NCBI RefSeq assembly: GCF_000213805.1
Contig: NC_015556.1
Location: 2,046,001-2,110,000 of the forward strand
Source: Pseudomonas fulva 12-X
Lineage (GTDB): Bacteria; Pseudomonadota; Gammaproteobacteria; Pseudomonadales; Pseudomonadaceae
Length of the DNA: 64,000 nt
Direction of reading: 5' to 3'
The notes under the pieces are model-generated. The model did no database searches and was not told the origin of the DNA. It was given only the letters and a program-made list of their open reading frames with translations. Below, in pieces: positions 54,034 to 62,837 of the stretch. Both the position numbers and the translations under genes were made by a program. The stretch's first letter is position 1; every line of letters begins with the position of its first letter.

Positions 54034-54257
54034 TTCTCGAAGTTTTCACGCCAGTTGATCTCTCGTTACTCGACACTACGCGAATGAGCGCCAGTTCGCG
54101 TCATCAGCCTGCAATAGGCGGCGGTACAATCTCCCGTTTTTTATTGAAATAAAGTTCTTCTGAGCCCTTAAGGCCGCTCTAGCCCGGTCGATACGATGGT
54201 GATGCCGCCACCGCTCTGGTGAGCGCAGCGCCTCTATCCTCATCCGCAGGGCTGCAT

Positions 54258-55898
54258 ATGAACTGGTTCTACAACGCCAAAATATCGACCAAGTTGTACC
54301 TCGCATTCGCGCTCTGCGCTTCCATCACCTTGATTGTCGGGATTCTCGGTAGCCAGGGCATCGGCTCGTTGTCGGCGAGCTTGCAGTCAGTGTTTTCCAA
54401 CAACCTCGTCTCGGTCGCCAAGACGGCCGAAACCCGCTCCAATGCCATCGCGCAAAGCCGCGATCTGTATCGCCTGCTGGCTGCTGCTTCCGCCGGCGCG
54501 GATGCTGCCGAGCGAAACGCCATTCTTACCTCCATGAAGGAGAATCGTCAGAATAGCGAGCGCGCTTTCGCCACCTATCGCGCCACGCCGCTGGCGGATG
54601 ACGAGAGAGCCGCCGGTGACCGTATGGAGAAGGATTGGCCAGCTTATCAGGCCATCGTCGATCGAGCTGTGGCCACCATCGAGCGTGGCGACTTGGTCGC
54701 CGCCAAACAGTTGATGTCCGGTGAGATGCATGACGCTTATCGCACCGTTATCGACGAGATGGGCATTATGGTCGAGTCCAACAACCGGCAGATCGGTGAG
54801 GGTGCCCAAGAGGCCCGCGAAAGAGAGGCTGCCGCCAAACTCACCCTGTATATCGGTATTGGCGTTGCCTTCGTCGCAGCCATTGTGCTCGGTATGTTCA
54901 TCAGCCGTGTGATCAGTGCGCCGATCGCACTGGCCGTTGGCAACGCCCAGCGCATTGCCGGTGGCGACCTGACCAAGTCCATCGAAAGCAGCCAGCGTGA
55001 CGAGTCGGGGCAGTTGCTTTCGGCGCTCGGCGCCATGCAGAACGGCCTCAAGGGCACCATCCAGCAGATCGCCAGTGCGGCAGGCCAGCTGGCATCTGCA
55101 GCCGAAGAGCTCAACGCCGTGACGGAAGAGAGTAGCCGCGGCCTGACCCGTCAGAACGATGAAATCCAGTTGGCTGCTACCGCGGTTACCGAGATGACCG
55201 CCGCGGTCGAAGAAGTGGCGCGCAATGCCACTTCCACCTCTGAAGCTTCCCGACAAACCAGCAAGGAAGCCTCCAGTGGCCGTGATCAGGCCCGTGAGGC
55301 GGTCAAGGCAATCACCAGCGTCAACGCCGAAATTGGCCAGTCGACTGTGATCGTCGATGAACTGGCCGGCAGCGTGCGCGACATCGCCAAGGTGCTCGAC
55401 GTCATTCGTGGCATCGCTGAACAGACCAACCTGCTGGCGCTCAACGCCGCCATCGAAGCGGCGCGGGCAGGGGAGCAGGGCCGTGGCTTCGCCGTGGTGG
55501 CCGATGAAGTCAGGGCACTGGCAGCGCGTACTCAGGCCTCCACCGGTGAGATCGAAGCAATGATTGCCAGTGTGCAGTCCCGTGCCGACGACGCGGTCAA
55601 GGCCATGGGCAACAGCCGCACCCTGGCCAACAGTACCCAGGAACTGGCCAAGGCCACTGGCGAATCCCTGGAGCGCATCGCCCAGAACATCGCCGAGATC
55701 AACGATCGCAACATGCTGATCGCCACCGCCTCCGAAGAACAGGCCAACGTCGCGCGGGAGGTGGACCGCAACCTGATCAACATCCAAGACCTGTCCACCC
55801 AAACCGCCGCCGGCGCCAACCAGACCAGCGCATCCAGTCAGGAGCTGTCGCGCCTGGCCGTGTCGTTCAACAATCTGGTCAGCACCTTCAAGCTTTAA
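54258..55898 (+). CDS. Methyl-accepting chemotaxis protein, four-helix-bundle ligand domain
   Basis: A 546-residue receptor. The first transmembrane helix (about 12-32) precedes a helical periplasmic domain (about 33-190, 4HB_MCP type); the second helix is about 192-212, then HAMP (VISAPIALAVGNAQRIAGGD), and the signalling tip [20 protein letters not shown]. The ligand is unknown. No CheR-docking pentapeptide is visible at the C terminus (ends NLVSTFKL). Confidence 0.93.
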   Translation: MNWFYNAKISTKLYLAFALCASITLIVGILGSQGIGSLSASLQSVFSNNLVSVAKTAETRSNAIAQSRDLYRLLAAASAGADAAERNAILTSMKENRQNSERAFATYRATPLADDERAAGDRMEKDWPAYQAIVDRAVATIERGDLVAAKQLMSGEMHDAYRTVIDEMGIMVESNNRQIGEGAQEAREREAAAKLTLYIGIGVAFVAAIVLGMFISRVISAPIALAVGNAQRIAGGDLTKSIESSQRDESGQLLSALGAMQNGLKGTIQQIASAAGQLASAAEELNAVTEESSRGLTRQNDEIQLAATAVTEMTAAVEEVARNATSTSEASRQTSKEASSGRDQAREAVKAITSVNAEIGQSTVIVDELAGSVRDIAKVLDVIRGIAEQTNLLALNAAIEAARAGEQGRGFAVVADEVRALAARTQASTGEIEAMIASVQSRADDAVKAMGNSRTLANSTQELAKATGESLERIAQNIAEINDRNMLIATASEEQANVAREVDRNLINIQDLSTQTAAGANQTSASSQELSRLAVSFNNLVSTFKL

Positions 55899-55926
55899 CG
55901 CTATAGCGGTTTTGCAAGCCAATAGG

Positions 55927-55949
55927 CGGCAGCCAAGCGCAGGCTGCCG
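55927..55949 (+). terminator. Hairpin after the chemoreceptor gene
   Basis: CGGCAGCC (55927-55934) and GGCTGCCG (55942-55949) form an 8-bp stem with a 7-base loop, 28 nt after the stop. No T-run follows, so it is only a possible terminator. The 360-nt gap also holds a degenerate REP-like stretch at about 55963-56027. Confidence 0.4.
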
Positions 55950-56077
55950 TCCTGCGCATCGATGTGGGAGAGGACGGGGCGACTAGTTCATGCCCGCGAT
56001 TGGCCGTGAGTGAACGGCTTTCCCACGCTCCCGAACCTGGCCAGGGTCAGGCCTCGCCTTTGGCCTTATGAGCCTCC

Positions 56078-56107
56078 GTAGCCTGGGTTGAGCGTAGCGA
56101 TACCCGG
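56078..56107 (+). repeat. Short dispersed repeat, GTAGCC...GAGCG family
   Basis: GTAGCCTGGGTTGAGCGTAG starts at 56078 and continues as CGATACCCGG; it is the best match to the copies at 39460 and 39556. Confidence 0.6.
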
Positions 56108-56258
56108 GGCTTCATATGGGTGCCCCGCCGGCACTCCGCGCCAAAATCAGCGAAACACCATGCGTCCCGGTGCTTTCCTCAAGCCACTGCATGACGCATC
56201 ATTACGTCCCTCAAAAAATCGCCCATCAGACGTTAAAGGATTAACTGATGGAATACCC

Positions 56259-56504
56259 GCCGGCTCTGCTTATGTAGAGATCGATTTGCAGTACAGCCCC
56301 GGCCAAACCAGCAAGCGGGTAGTCTTCTCCGGCGACCTTGGCGCACCAGGCGCACCGATCCTCAAGCCCTGCGTGCCACCGAAGCGTGCCGACATTCTGG
56401 TACTGGAAAGCACTTACGGCGACCGCCTGCACGAAGACCGCAGCACCCGCCGTCAGCGACTGGAACAGGTTATCGAACACGCCCTTCTAACAACGACACA
56501 GTAA
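56259..56504 (+). pseudogene. Remnant of an MBL-fold (beta-CASP) hydrolase
   Basis: About 80 residues in frame read GSAYVEIDLQYSPGQTSKRV, then VFSGDLGAPGAPILKPC and LVLESTYGDRLHEDR, the central part of MBL-fold RNA-processing-type hydrolases. The metal-binding HxHxDH region and the beta-CASP C-terminal half are missing, the upstream part is unrelated, and the frame stops at 56504. It is a truncated leftover rather than a working enzyme. Confidence 0.75.
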
Positions 56505-56516
56505 TGAAGCCGAAAT

Positions 56517-56554
56517 AATAAGGCGCCTACAGAGTGATTTGTAGGCGCCTTATT
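56517..56554. terminator. Bidirectional terminator ending the NAGGN operon
   Basis: A perfect 15-bp stem (56517-56531 with 56540-56554) with an 8-base loop overlaps the stop codon of the M42 peptidase gene. AT-rich sequence flanks both sides, so it can act in both directions. Confidence 0.85.
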
Positions 56555-57743
56555 TATCTTCTTTTTCCCGATTGCCCACCAAACTATCCACCGTCGGCAC
56601 CCGTGTCTCCGGCTCCATCTGCGCGTCATGTTCCAGCTGATGGCTGAAGCGCTCCAGCGAGCCACTTTCCGGCTGGGCGTCGCTGGCGAATACCGGTGGG
56701 CTGAGCAGGTAGGCGCCGAGTAGGCGGGAGAGGGCGGCGAGGCTGTCAATATGGGTGCGTTCGTAGCCGTGGGTGGCGTCGCAGCCGAAGGCGATCAGCG
56801 CGGTGCGGATATCATGCCCGGCGGTGACGGCGGACTGAGCGTCGCTGTGGTAGTAGCGGAACAGGTCGCGACGCACCGGAATTTCGTTTTCGCTGGCCAG
56901 GCGCAGCAGTTGCCGGGACAGGTGATAGTCGTAGGGGCCGCCAGAGTCGTGCATGGCTACGCTGACGGTGTGTTCGGTAGAGCGCTGGCCGGCGGCGACC
57001 GGAGCGATGTCGATACCTACGAATTCGCTCACGTCCCAAGGCAGCGCTGCGGCGGCGCCGGAGCCGACTTCTTCGGTGATGGTGAACAGCGGGTGGCAGT
57101 CGATGGGCGGCTCCTGGCCGCTTTCCACTACTGCCTTGAGCGCGGCGAGCAGGGCGGCGACGCCAGCCTTGTCGTCCAGGTGGCGGGCGCTGATATGGCC
57201 ACTTTCGGTGAACTCCGGCAGCGGGTCGAAGGCCACGAAGTCGCCTACCGATACGCCTAGGCTTTCGCAGTCTGCGCGGCTGGCGACCAGCGCATCGAGG
57301 CGCAACTCGACGTGATCCCAGGAAATCGGCATCTGGTCCACTTCGGTGTTGAAGGCGTGCCCGGAGGCCAGCAGCGGCAGCACGCTGCCGCGATACACGC
57401 CGTGGTCGCTGAATACGCTGACGCGGCTGCCTTCGGCGAAGCGGCTTGACCAGCAGCCAACAGCGGTCAGGCACAGGCGACCATTGTCCTTGATCTCGCG
57501 CACCATGGCGCCGATGGTGTCCAGGTGCACGGAAACGGCGCGGTCAGGGCTGTCACGGCGGCCTTTGAGGGTGCCGCGAATAGTGCCGCGTCGGGTCATT
57601 TCGAAGGGGATACCGATTTCGGTCAGCCGCTCGGCGACATAGCGCACGATGGTGTCGGTAAAACCGGTGGGGCTGGGAATGGCGAGCATTTCCAGCAGGA
57701 CTTTCTGCATGTATTCGAGATCGGGTTCTGGAATTTGCGACAT
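56550..57743 (-). CDS. NAGGN-operon M42 family peptidase
   Basis: A 397-residue M42-type metallopeptidase. Metal and catalytic residues appear in SVHLDTIGAMV, ARHLDDKAGVAALL, TITEEVGSG, and YYHSDAQSAVTAG. It is the third gene of the N-acetylglutaminylglutamine amide operon; its exact role there (perhaps osmolyte breakdown) is not established. GGAG lies ahead of the ATG. The gap to ngg holds a perfect hairpin. Confidence 0.88.
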   Translation of the reverse strand: MSQIPEPDLEYMQKVLLEMLAIPSPTGFTDTIVRYVAERLTEIGIPFEMTRRGTIRGTLKGRRDSPDRAVSVHLDTIGAMVREIKDNGRLCLTAVGCWSSRFAEGSRVSVFSDHGVYRGSVLPLLASGHAFNTEVDQMPISWDHVELRLDALVASRADCESLGVSVGDFVAFDPLPEFTESGHISARHLDDKAGVAALLAALKAVVESGQEPPIDCHPLFTITEEVGSGAAAALPWDVSEFVGIDIAPVAAGQRSTEHTVSVAMHDSGGPYDYHLSRQLLRLASENEIPVRRDLFRYYHSDAQSAVTAGHDIRTALIAFGCDATHGYERTHIDSLAALSRLLGAYLLSPPVFASDAQPESGSLERFSHQLEHDAQMEPETRVPTVDSLVGNREKEDK

Positions 57744-57906
57744 GGGCTCTCCATCTGGGACGGGGCGGGCCGCCGGGCGACGTCTGTCTGCGGTGACTGG
57801 GTGACGCCTGTCGACGGACGGAAAATCAGGTCTGTGTTACATGCTGACCCGCTATGGCGCTGAGGGTTTCGTGCTGAAGTGAAGTGGCCGGCTAGCTGCT
57901 TGTGTT

Positions 57907-57938
57907 GTCCCAGCCATGTCGGGCGACATGGCTGGGAC
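57907..57938 (-). promoter_or_regulatory. Perfect intergenic hairpin between ngg and the M42 peptidase gene
   Basis: A 14-bp perfect stem (57907-57920 with 57925-57938) with a 4-base loop (GGGC) lies 17 nt past the ngg stop. No T-run follows on the minus strand, so partial termination or RNA stabilisation is more likely than full termination. Confidence 0.65.
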
Positions 57939-57954
57939 GGGTTATCGCTTCAGT

Positions 57955-59697
57955 TCACTCGCCTACACCATGGCTCAGCGGGAACAGCAGATCGATAAAG
58001 CGTTCTGCGGTCGGCTGCGGTTCATGGTTGGCCAGGCCCGCGCGCTCGTTGGCTTCGATGAACACGTACTCGGGTTGATCCGCCGCCGGCACCAGCAGAT
58101 CGAGGCCGACCACCGGGATATCCAGCGCACGGGCGGCTTTGACGGCGGCATCGGCGAGGGTTGGGTGAAGGATGCCGGTGACGTCCTCGAGAATCCCGCC
58201 CGTGTGCAGGTTGGCTGTCTTGCGCACGGCCATTCGTTTGCCCTGGGGCAATACCGTGTCGTAGTCACAGCCAGCAGCGTGCAGGGTGCGCAGGGTTTCG
58301 GCGTCCTTGGGGATGCGGCTTTCACCGCCGGTTGCCGCCTGACGGCGACGGCTTTGTGCGTCGATCAGCTCGCCAATGGTATGGCGGCCATCGCCGAGGA
58401 TTTCCGCTGGGCGGCGGATTGCTGCTGCAACCACCTCGAAGCCGATGACCACGATGCGCAGGTCGAAGCCTTCGTGATAGCTCTCCAACAGCACGCGCTC
58501 ATCGAAGGGGCGGGCGCGTTCGATAGCGGCCTGCACATCAGCAGGCGTGCGCAAGTCGACGGCAACACCCTGGCCTTGCTCACCGTCCACCGGCTTGACC
58601 ACCAGACTGCCATGCTCGGCCAGAAACGCGGCGTTTTCCTCGGCGCTACTGGCCAGGCGCTGGGCGGGGAGGCTCAAGCCTGCGCGGCTGAGGGTGCGAT
58701 GAGTCAGGCGCTTGTCCTGGCATAGGGTCATGGTCACGGCGCTGGTCAGGTCGGTCAGCGACTCGCGGCAACGAATGCGTCGGCCGCCCTGGCTGAGGGT
58801 GAACAGGCCGGCTTCGGCGTCGTCGATCTGCGCATCGATGCCACGACGACGGGCCTCGTCGACGATGATGCGCGCGTAAGGGTTGAGCTTGTCATCCGGC
58901 CCTGGGCCGAGGAACAGGGGCTGGTTGATGCCGTTCTTGCGTTTGACGCTGAAGGTCTGTAGCTCGCGGAAACCCAGCTTGGCATACAGCTTCTTGGCCT
59001 GGCCGTTGTCGTGCAGCACTGACAAGTCCAGGTGGCTAAGGCCGCGGCTCATGAAATGCTCGACCAGGTGACGCACCAGCACTTCGCCGACGCCAGGGCG
59101 GCTGCAGGCCGGATCGACCGCCAGGCACCAGAGGCTGCTGCCCAGCTCAGGGTCCTGATAGGCCTTCTGGTGATTGAGGCCCATCACGCTGCCGATCACT
59201 GCGCCGCTGTCTTCATCCTCGGCGAGCCAGTAGACCGGGCCGCCCTGGTGGCGCGGAGTGAGCTTCTCGGGATCGAGCGGCAGCATGCCGCGGGTCTGGT
59301 ACAGGCAGTTGATCGCTTGCCAGTCGGCCTCGGTGTGCGCGCGACGTACGCGAAAACCGCGAAACCCGCGGCGTGCTTGCCGGTAGTCGCTGAACCACAG
59401 GCGCAGGGTGTCCGAGGGGTCGAGAAACAGTTGCTGCGGGGCGTGGGCGAGGACCTGCTGGGGCGCCGCGACGTAGAGCGCGATATCACGTTCGCCGGGC
59501 TGCTCGCTTAGCAGCTCCTCGGCCAGTATTGCTGCGTCCGGGAAGGTGTGGCCGATCAGTAGTCGGCCCCAGCCACAGTGGACGATTTGCGGTTGGCTGA
59601 TGCCGTCACCGTGCTCTTCGGCAAATCGCGCCTGAAGGCGCTCGTAGGAGGGGGACTGGCCCCGGAGAAGGCGTTGGTTGTGGGCAGTGGCTCGCAT
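57955..59697 (-). CDS. ngg: N-acetylglutaminylglutamine synthetase Ngg
   Basis: A 580-residue two-domain enzyme. The N-terminal GNAT acetyltransferase domain (about 110-265, with SSLWCLAVDPACSRPGVGEV) supplies the acetyl group, and the C-terminal ATP-grasp domain (about 290-575, with VVKPVDGEQGQGVAVDL and FIEANERAGLANH) forms the peptide bond. Together with AsnO it makes the osmoprotectant dipeptide NAGGN. It lies between asnO and the peptidase gene. Confidence 0.93.
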   Translation of the reverse strand: MRATAHNQRLLRGQSPSYERLQARFAEEHGDGISQPQIVHCGWGRLLIGHTFPDAAILAEELLSEQPGERDIALYVAAPQQVLAHAPQQLFLDPSDTLRLWFSDYRQARRGFRGFRVRRAHTEADWQAINCLYQTRGMLPLDPEKLTPRHQGGPVYWLAEDEDSGAVIGSVMGLNHQKAYQDPELGSSLWCLAVDPACSRPGVGEVLVRHLVEHFMSRGLSHLDLSVLHDNGQAKKLYAKLGFRELQTFSVKRKNGINQPLFLGPGPDDKLNPYARIIVDEARRRGIDAQIDDAEAGLFTLSQGGRRIRCRESLTDLTSAVTMTLCQDKRLTHRTLSRAGLSLPAQRLASSAEENAAFLAEHGSLVVKPVDGEQGQGVAVDLRTPADVQAAIERARPFDERVLLESYHEGFDLRIVVIGFEVVAAAIRRPAEILGDGRHTIGELIDAQSRRRQAATGGESRIPKDAETLRTLHAAGCDYDTVLPQGKRMAVRKTANLHTGGILEDVTGILHPTLADAAVKAARALDIPVVGLDLLVPAADQPEYVFIEANERAGLANHEPQPTAERFIDLLFPLSHGVGE

Positions 59698-59799
59698 TGA
59701 AGAATGTTCCTTTGCTTACGCATGGCCGGCATTGCCGGCTATCGGTTGGCCTGTCTGGTAACCTGCGGCGAGGCGGATACGGCCATTGCAGTTGGGAGC

Positions 59800-59819
59800 G
59801 GGGGAGCCGCAGCTCCCCC
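59800..59819 (-). promoter_or_regulatory. Hairpin between asnO and ngg
   Basis: GGGGGAGC (59800-59807) and GCTCCCCC (59812-59819) form a perfect 8-bp stem with a 4-base loop, shortly after the asnO stop. It may modulate ngg expression; no T-run follows. Confidence 0.5.
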
Positions 59820-59828
59820 GATTCGTCG

Positions 59829-61598
59829 TTACAGGCCCTGTTCGCTCAGCCACAGATTCAAGGCCGCCATCTGCCACAGCTTGGAGCCTCGTAGCGGCGT
59901 CAGCTGGCCCTGCGGGTCGGTAAGCAGGCGATCGAGCATCTGCGGGTTGAAGATGCCGCGATCATGGGCCGGATCGACCAGCAGGTCGCGTACCCAGCCC
60001 AGCGTGGCGCCTTCCAGGTGCTTGAGGCCCGGTACTGGGAAGTAACCCTTCTTGCGGTCGATGACCTCGGACGGAATGACCTTGCGGGCCGCTTCCTTGA
60101 GCACGTACTTGCCGCCTTCCGGCAGTTTGAACTGGCCGGGGATGCGCGCCGACAATTCCGCCACGCGGTAGTCTAGGAACGGCGTGCGCGCTTCGAGGCC
60201 CCAGGCCATGGTCATGTTATCGACGCGTTTGACCGGGTCGTCGACCAGCATCACCGTGCTGTCCAGGCGCAGCGCCTTGTCTACGGCGGCGGTAGCGCCT
60301 GGCTGGGCAAAATGCTGGCGAACGAATTCGCCGGATACGTCGTCGGTCAGCCAGGCAGGCTGTACGCAGGCGGCGTATTCGTCATGCTCGCGGTCGAAGA
60401 AGGCCTTGCGATAGGCGCTGTAGGCGTCGTCCGCACCATCGACCAGCGGGTACCAGTGATAGCCGGCGAACAGCTCGTCGGCGCCCTGGCCGCTTTGCAC
60501 CACCTTGCAGTGCTTGGCCACTTCCCGCGAGAGCAGGTAGAAGGCGATGCAGTCGTGGCTGACCATCGGCTCGCTCATCGCGCGGAAGGCCGCTGGCAAT
60601 TGGTCAAGAATCTCGTTCTCGCCGATGCGCAACTGGTGGTGCTGGGTTTCGAAGCGCTTGGCGATCAGGTCCGAATACTGGAATTCGTCGCCACGCTCGC
60701 CGCCGGCATCCTGGAAGCCGATGGAGAAGGTCAGCAGGTTCTCGACACCGGCCTCACGTAGCAGGCCAACCAGCATGCTGGAGTCGACACCGCCGGAAAG
60801 CAGCACGCCGACATCCACGGCAGCGCGCTGACGGATTTCGACGGCTTCGCGCATGCTGTCGAGGGTCGCATCGCGCCAGTCTTCGAAGGTGAAGTTGGCT
60901 TCGTCGGCGTTCGGGCCGAAGTTCAGCGTCCACCAGACCTTCTGCTCGACCTTGCCGTTGGTGTCGATACGCATCCAGGTTGCCGGCGGCAGCTTCTCCA
61001 CGCCGGCAAGGATGGTGCGGGGGGCGGGCACCACGGCATGGAAGTTCAGATAATGGTTGAGCGCGATGGGGTCGAGCGTTTTGCCGATATCGCCGCCTTT
61101 CATGAGGGCTGGCAGGCTCGAGGCGAAGCGCAGGCGATCCTTGGTCTTGGACAGATACAACGGCTTGACGCCCAGGCGGTCGCGGGCGATGAACAGTTGC
61201 CCGCTGTCGCGCTCCCAGATGGCGAAGGCGAACATGCCATTGAGTTTGGGCAGCAGGTCGGCGCCCCAGGCGTGATAGCCCTTGAGCAGCACCTCGGTGT
61301 CGCCACCGGAGAAGAAGCGGTAGCCGAGCCGTTCCAGCTCGGTGCGCAGTTCCGGGTAGTTGTAGATGGCGCCATTGAAGACCATCGACAGGCCAAGATC
61401 GTTATCGATCATCGGCTGGCCGGAAGCTTCGGCGAGATCCATGATCTTCAGCCGGCGGTGGCCGAAGGCGACGGGGCCGCGGCTGTGGAAGCCATGGGCA
61501 TCCGGGCCGCGAGGGGCGAGGTGGTGAGTGATGCGTTCAACGGCAGCCAAGTCGGCCGGCTGGTTATCGAATCGAAGTTCGCCTGCTATTCCGCACAT
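59829..61598 (-). CDS. asnO: Asparagine synthetase-like amidotransferase AsnO (NAGGN)
   Basis: A 589-residue class II glutamine amidotransferase. Cys2 (MCGIAGELRF) is the nucleophile, and the glutaminase domain (1-190) has NGAIYNYPELRTELERLGY. The synthetase domain has the pyrophosphate loop LLSGGVDSSMLVGLL. It amidates the dipeptide to N-acetylglutaminylglutamine amide. It is the first gene of the minus-strand operon; upstream 61599-61830 holds its leader and no other gene. Confidence 0.94.
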   Translation of the reverse strand: MCGIAGELRFDNQPADLAAVERITHHLAPRGPDAHGFHSRGPVAFGHRRLKIMDLAEASGQPMIDNDLGLSMVFNGAIYNYPELRTELERLGYRFFSGGDTEVLLKGYHAWGADLLPKLNGMFAFAIWERDSGQLFIARDRLGVKPLYLSKTKDRLRFASSLPALMKGGDIGKTLDPIALNHYLNFHAVVPAPRTILAGVEKLPPATWMRIDTNGKVEQKVWWTLNFGPNADEANFTFEDWRDATLDSMREAVEIRQRAAVDVGVLLSGGVDSSMLVGLLREAGVENLLTFSIGFQDAGGERGDEFQYSDLIAKRFETQHHQLRIGENEILDQLPAAFRAMSEPMVSHDCIAFYLLSREVAKHCKVVQSGQGADELFAGYHWYPLVDGADDAYSAYRKAFFDREHDEYAACVQPAWLTDDVSGEFVRQHFAQPGATAAVDKALRLDSTVMLVDDPVKRVDNMTMAWGLEARTPFLDYRVAELSARIPGQFKLPEGGKYVLKEAARKVIPSEVIDRKKGYFPVPGLKHLEGATLGWVRDLLVDPAHDRGIFNPQMLDRLLTDPQGQLTPLRGSKLWQMAALNLWLSEQGL

Positions 61599-61830
61599 AG
61601 TCTATAAAGCCCGCGTATTTCCTGGGCTCTGTTCCTCCTTAACGTCAGTCCGTACCAGTGGTGTACCGGTTCTGAGTTCCAGTGCGCTCCAGGGCGCGCC
61701 GGAGACGATCGAGCAGTGAAAAAGCTGCTGCGCGCGGGTAGGCAGCGCAGCAGGCTCGAGTTTTTTCGAGTCACTGTGCGCAGGGAATGTTCAATAAAAT
61801 GGCCAGCGGCGGCTGGTTCTAGCTGTATGG

Positions 61831-62195
61831 CAAGGCCGCAATCGCTTCGCGCCGGGGCGGCGCTCCTACGCGGGTGGTGGACTGCATGCGAATGTGTAGG
61901 AGCCGCGCCCCGCGGCGAATCGTGGGCACGATGCTGTATCGCAGCAAGGCTGCAACCTTTCGCGCCGGGGCGGCGCTCCTACGCGGTGGGTGGACTGCAT
62001 GCGATTTTGTGGGAGACGCGCCCGGCGGCGAATCGTGGGCACAACGCTGTATCGCAGCAAGGCCGCAATTTTTCGCGCCGTGGCGGCGTTCCTATTCGGG
62101 AGGTGGACTGCATGCGAATGTGTAGGAGCCGCGCCCCGCGGCGAATCGTGGGCAGGATGCTGTATCGCAGCAAGGCTGCAATCATTCGCTGCAAA
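61831..62195. repeat. 113-bp tandem REP array next to RAYT
   Basis: Three full units begin with CAAGGC at 61831, 61945 and 62058 (114 and 113 bp apart), with a partial fourth unit from 62171. Each has a REP pair: CGGGGCGGCGCTCCTACGCG-like left arm and TGTAGGAGCCGCGCCCCGCG-like right arm in inverted order. Spacers are not unique, so it is not CRISPR. The last unit runs into the 3-prime end of the RAYT gene. Confidence 0.85.
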
Positions 62196-62646
62196 GCCAG
62201 ATTGCGTCCCAATGTGGATAATCGCTTGCACGCGTGACCAACCCGGCACGTATGGGGTTCGCGACGATATACCGTGCTACGCCGAGCATATCTTCTTCCT
62301 TGCGTAAAGCATGCTCATGAAAGCCCTTTTGCCAGGTTCGCCCACCATGGCGCTTCGCGGATAGCGATTTTATCCTGCCGACCAGTTGTGAAAGCGTCCC
62401 TTGCCGCAGCTCTACAAGCCAGTGCAGGTGATCTGGCATCACCACATAGCAGAGGGTTTTGTGGAACCCTTTGAGTGCGTCCTGCCGAATTGTCTGAATC
62501 AGCATTCTTGCCAGGTAGAAATCACTGAAAATAGGTTTTCTGCCGGCTGTGACTGTGGTCACGAGGTAGTACTGACCAGTCGCTGACCATCGTCCCGCGC
62601 GGAGCCGATGGCTGGCGCTATGTTTGATATTCATTTGTGAGTCCAT
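62182..62646 (-). CDS. REP-associated tyrosine transposase (RAYT)
   Basis: A 154-residue Y1-type transposase. The HUH motif HLHW lies in MPDHLHWLVEL, and the catalytic Tyr is in ARYIVANPIRAGL. Such single-domain enzymes process REP hairpins. REP copies flank it on both sides (61831-62195 and 62711-62804). It is intact and may be active. An internal ATG at 62634 (MNIKHSAS) is an alternative start. Confidence 0.92.
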   Translation of the reverse strand: MDSQMNIKHSASHRLRAGRWSATGQYYLVTTVTAGRKPIFSDFYLARMLIQTIRQDALKGFHKTLCYVVMPDHLHWLVELRQGTLSQLVGRIKSLSAKRHGGRTWQKGFHEHALRKEEDMLGVARYIVANPIRAGLVTRASDYPHWDAIWLCSE

Positions 62647-62710
62647 CCTTGGAACCTGTGCATTTGGCAGTCTAGATGCTGCAGCGAATCATGGCTAAAG
62701 GCCGTGGTAT

Positions 62711-62804
62711 CGCAGCAAGGCCACAATCTTTCGCGCCGGGGCGGCGCTCCTACGCGGGTGGCGGGTTGCATACGATCGCGCAGGAGCCGCGTCCCGCGAC
62801 GAAT
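62711..62804. repeat. REP copy on the other side of RAYT
   Basis: A single diverged unit of the 61831 array, with CGCAGCAAGGCC and GGGGCGGCGCTCCTACGCG, then CAGGAGCCGCGTCCCGCG. It gives the RAYT gene matching REPs on each side. Confidence 0.8.
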
Positions 62805-62837
62805 GGGGTAGGGCGCGCCAATAGTGCTTTAGCCAAC

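Noticed and set aside
54150..54185. TAAAGTTC before the chemoreceptor as sigma28 -35
   Set aside because: A good -35 match, but the only GCCG element is four bases too far away and reads GCCGCTCT.
61831..62195. CRISPR array
   Set aside because: The units are 113 bp, spacers are near-identical to each other, and no cas genes are present. It is a REP tandem array.
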